A stretch of 6,465 nucleotides of DNA from Hyphomicrobiales bacterium (GTDB taxonomy: Bacteria > Pseudomonadota > Alphaproteobacteria > Rhizobiales > GCA-2746425), in assembly GCA_002746425.1 (NCBI GenBank), contig NVXB01000045.1:26105-32569 (forward strand). Direction: 5' to 3'. Under the pieces are notes generated by a model. That model was not told the DNA's origin. It did no database searches and saw only the letters and a program-made list of their open reading frames with translations. This document shows positions 5,360 through 6,465 of this stretch, piece after piece (position 1 is the first letter of the stretch; every line of letters begins with the position of its first letter). Made by a program: the position numbers and the translations under genes.

Positions 5360-6415
5360 TTAGCCTTTTGGAAAGTGATGGCTGGTTCTATTGGCAAATG
5401 CGACCAGTGACAACATCACAGGCACTTCTACCAAAACGCCAACAACTGTTGCGAGAGCCGCGCCTGAATTAAGCCCAAACAGGCTGATCGCCACGGCCAC
5501 GGCCAATTCAAAAAAGTTTGATGTACCAATTAAAGCGCAGGGAGCGGCAATTTTATAAGGCACGCGCATGAACCAGGCTGCGGCGTAGGCAATAAAGAAA
5601 ATGCCGTAGGATTGCAGCAAAAGCGGAATGGCGATGAGAAGAATAAGCACTGGTCGCGATAGAATAACACCGCCCTGAAAGCCAAACAGCAGCACCACCG
5701 TTGCCAGTAACCCAATGATTGAAAAGGGTTTTAGCCATGTGACGAAACTGGAAACAGTGGTTTCATCATTGTTGCGGGCAAGGATTGCGCGGCGGGTAAT
5801 AACTCCTGCAACAAGTGGCACGACGACATAGAGCACAACGGATAAAACAAGTGTTCCCCATGGCACGGGAATATCAGTGACGCCCAATAACAGGGCCACG
5901 ATTGGCGCGTAGGCTACGATCATGATCAAATCGTTGACGCTGACTTGGACCAATGTGTAGTTGGCATCGCCGCGGGTGAGTTGGGACCAGACGAACACCA
6001 TGGCTGTGCAGGGGGCCGCGCCGAGCAGGATTAGCCCGGCGATGTAGGAATCCGCGTCGCTGGGCGAAATCAAATTCACGAACAAATATTTGAAGAACAA
6101 AATGCCGAGCAGTGCCATGGAGAATGGTTTGATCAACCAATTGACCACAAGGGTGATCAGCAGGCCTTTGGGCTGCTTGCGGACCTGCGAGATACTGCCG
6201 AAATCGACCGAGATCATCATCGGATAAACCATCGCCCAGATGAGAAGGGCGACGACGAGATTAACATGTGCAAACTCTATGCTGGCCAGGACTTCAAACA
6301 GGCTGGGAAAAAACTGACCCAGCGCAATGCCGATGATGATGGAGAGGCCGACCCACAGCGAAAGCCATCTTTCAAAAATGCCAATAGGTGAGGGTTTTGC
6401 AGGATTTTTACTCAT
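5360..6415 (-). CDS. acr3: Acr3-family arsenite efflux permease, 351 aa
   Basis: An inner-membrane antiporter that exports arsenite, and perhaps antimonite, driven by the proton gradient. The protein is hydrophobic throughout, with about ten membrane helices as expected (for example about 17-36, 50-69, 84-108, 156-178, 184-207, 230-247, 254-278 and 314-340). The family signature is clear at GAAPCTAMVFVWSQLTRGD, with the conserved thiol Cys136 in the fourth helix, essential in studied Acr3 proteins. The C-terminal TSNFFELAVA and VGVLVEVPVM segments (Glu303, Glu330) are also family-like. The start is set at the ATG of 6413-6415, 8 bases after the stop of the upstream gene; a GTG five codons earlier (6428-6430) would overlap that gene and has no better ribosome site. 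Length is normal for the family. It is often annotated arsB, but it is unrelated in sequence to the true ArsB family. The order probable arsR, acr3, arsC supports the call. Confidence 0.93.
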   Translation of the reverse strand: MSKNPAKPSPIGIFERWLSLWVGLSIIIGIALGQFFPSLFEVLASIEFAHVNLVVALLIWAMVYPMMISVDFGSISQVRKQPKGLLITLVVNWLIKPFSMALLGILFFKYLFVNLISPSDADSYIAGLILLGAAPCTAMVFVWSQLTRGDANYTLVQVSVNDLIMIVAYAPIVALLLGVTDIPVPWGTLVLSVVLYVVVPLVAGVITRRAILARNNDETTVSSFVTWLKPFSIIGLLATVVLLFGFQGGVILSRPVLILLIAIPLLLQSYGIFFIAYAAAWFMRVPYKIAAPCALIGTSNFFELAVAVAISLFGLNSGAALATVVGVLVEVPVMLSLVAFANRTSHHFPKG

Positions 6416-6423
6416 AATGTTTC

Positions 6424-6465
6424 TCAGCACGCACAGGCGATCTCTTCGATAATGGGTTGGCAGAT
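6424..6465 (-). CDS. arsR: C-terminal end of a probable ArsR-type repressor, cut by the window edge
   Basis: Only the last 13 codons and a TGA (6424-6426) are in the window; the rest lies to the right. The residues read ICQPIIEEIACAC. A Cys-x-Pro segment and a Cys-rich end, just upstream of acr3, resemble the tail of alphaproteobacterial ArsR/SmtB repressors, in which C-terminal cysteines can bind arsenite. The acr3 ATG is 8 bases after this stop, consistent with one operon. With so little sequence the identity depends mainly on position and the cysteines; an unrelated arsenic-operon gene is possible. Confidence 0.5.
   Translation of the reverse strand: MCQPIIEEIACAC

Noticed and set aside
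5874..6140. An 88-codon open frame on the minus strand within acr3.
   Set aside because: It is out of frame with a strong membrane-protein gene, and the apparent Arg/His richness comes from the frame shift.

Overview
The window looks like a piece of an alphaproteobacterial chromosome, most likely Hyphomicrobiales (rhizobial or marine relatives). This rests on the style of the protein sequences (an IolG-type inositol dehydrogenase, an RhlE-like helicase, an arsR-acr3-arsC order), a base composition near 50% GC judged by eye, and start codons that include TTG. A genus cannot be named from this sequence.

Layout, left to right. Bases 1-885 (+) hold the 3' nine-tenths of an inositol 2-dehydrogenase-type oxidoreductase. 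It is followed after 9 bases by a 68-residue two-helix membrane protein (895-1101, +). That pair converges on a minus-strand pair with only 3 bases between stop codons, where overlapping inverted repeats could act as a two-way terminator. The minus-strand pair is a PhyH-type non-haem iron(II)/2-oxoglutarate oxygenase (1105-2283) and, transcribed before it, a classical short-chain dehydrogenase (2393-3172). Each has a perfect inverted repeat in its upstream gap (11 bp and 13 bp stems). An RhlE-like DEAD-box RNA helicase with a TTG start follows (3291-4646, -). Its 348-base upstream region has no convincing gene but holds a consensus -35 box and several hairpins. The right end is an arsenic-resistance operon on the minus strand, read right to left: the last 13 codons of a probable arsR, acr3 (arsenite efflux permease) and arsC (glutaredoxin-dependent arsenate reductase).

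How the genes work together. The arsenic genes form a textbook module: ArsC reduces arsenate to arsenite, Acr3 exports it, and ArsR would repress the operon. The left (+) genes are probably the tail of an inositol or related polyol catabolic unit whose other genes lie outside the window. The oxygenase and dehydrogenase could act in sequence (hydroxylate, then oxidise an alcohol), but the substrate is unknown and the hairpin between them suggests they are not a simple co-transcribed pair. The helicase is a housekeeping RNA-remodelling enzyme, perhaps cold-regulated through its long leader.

I see no CRISPR array, tRNA, rRNA, insertion sequence, phage gene or defence system, and no clear evidence of a previously undescribed system. 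The points most worth a second look are the leader hairpins, the orphan oxygenase/dehydrogenase pair and the long helicase leader.
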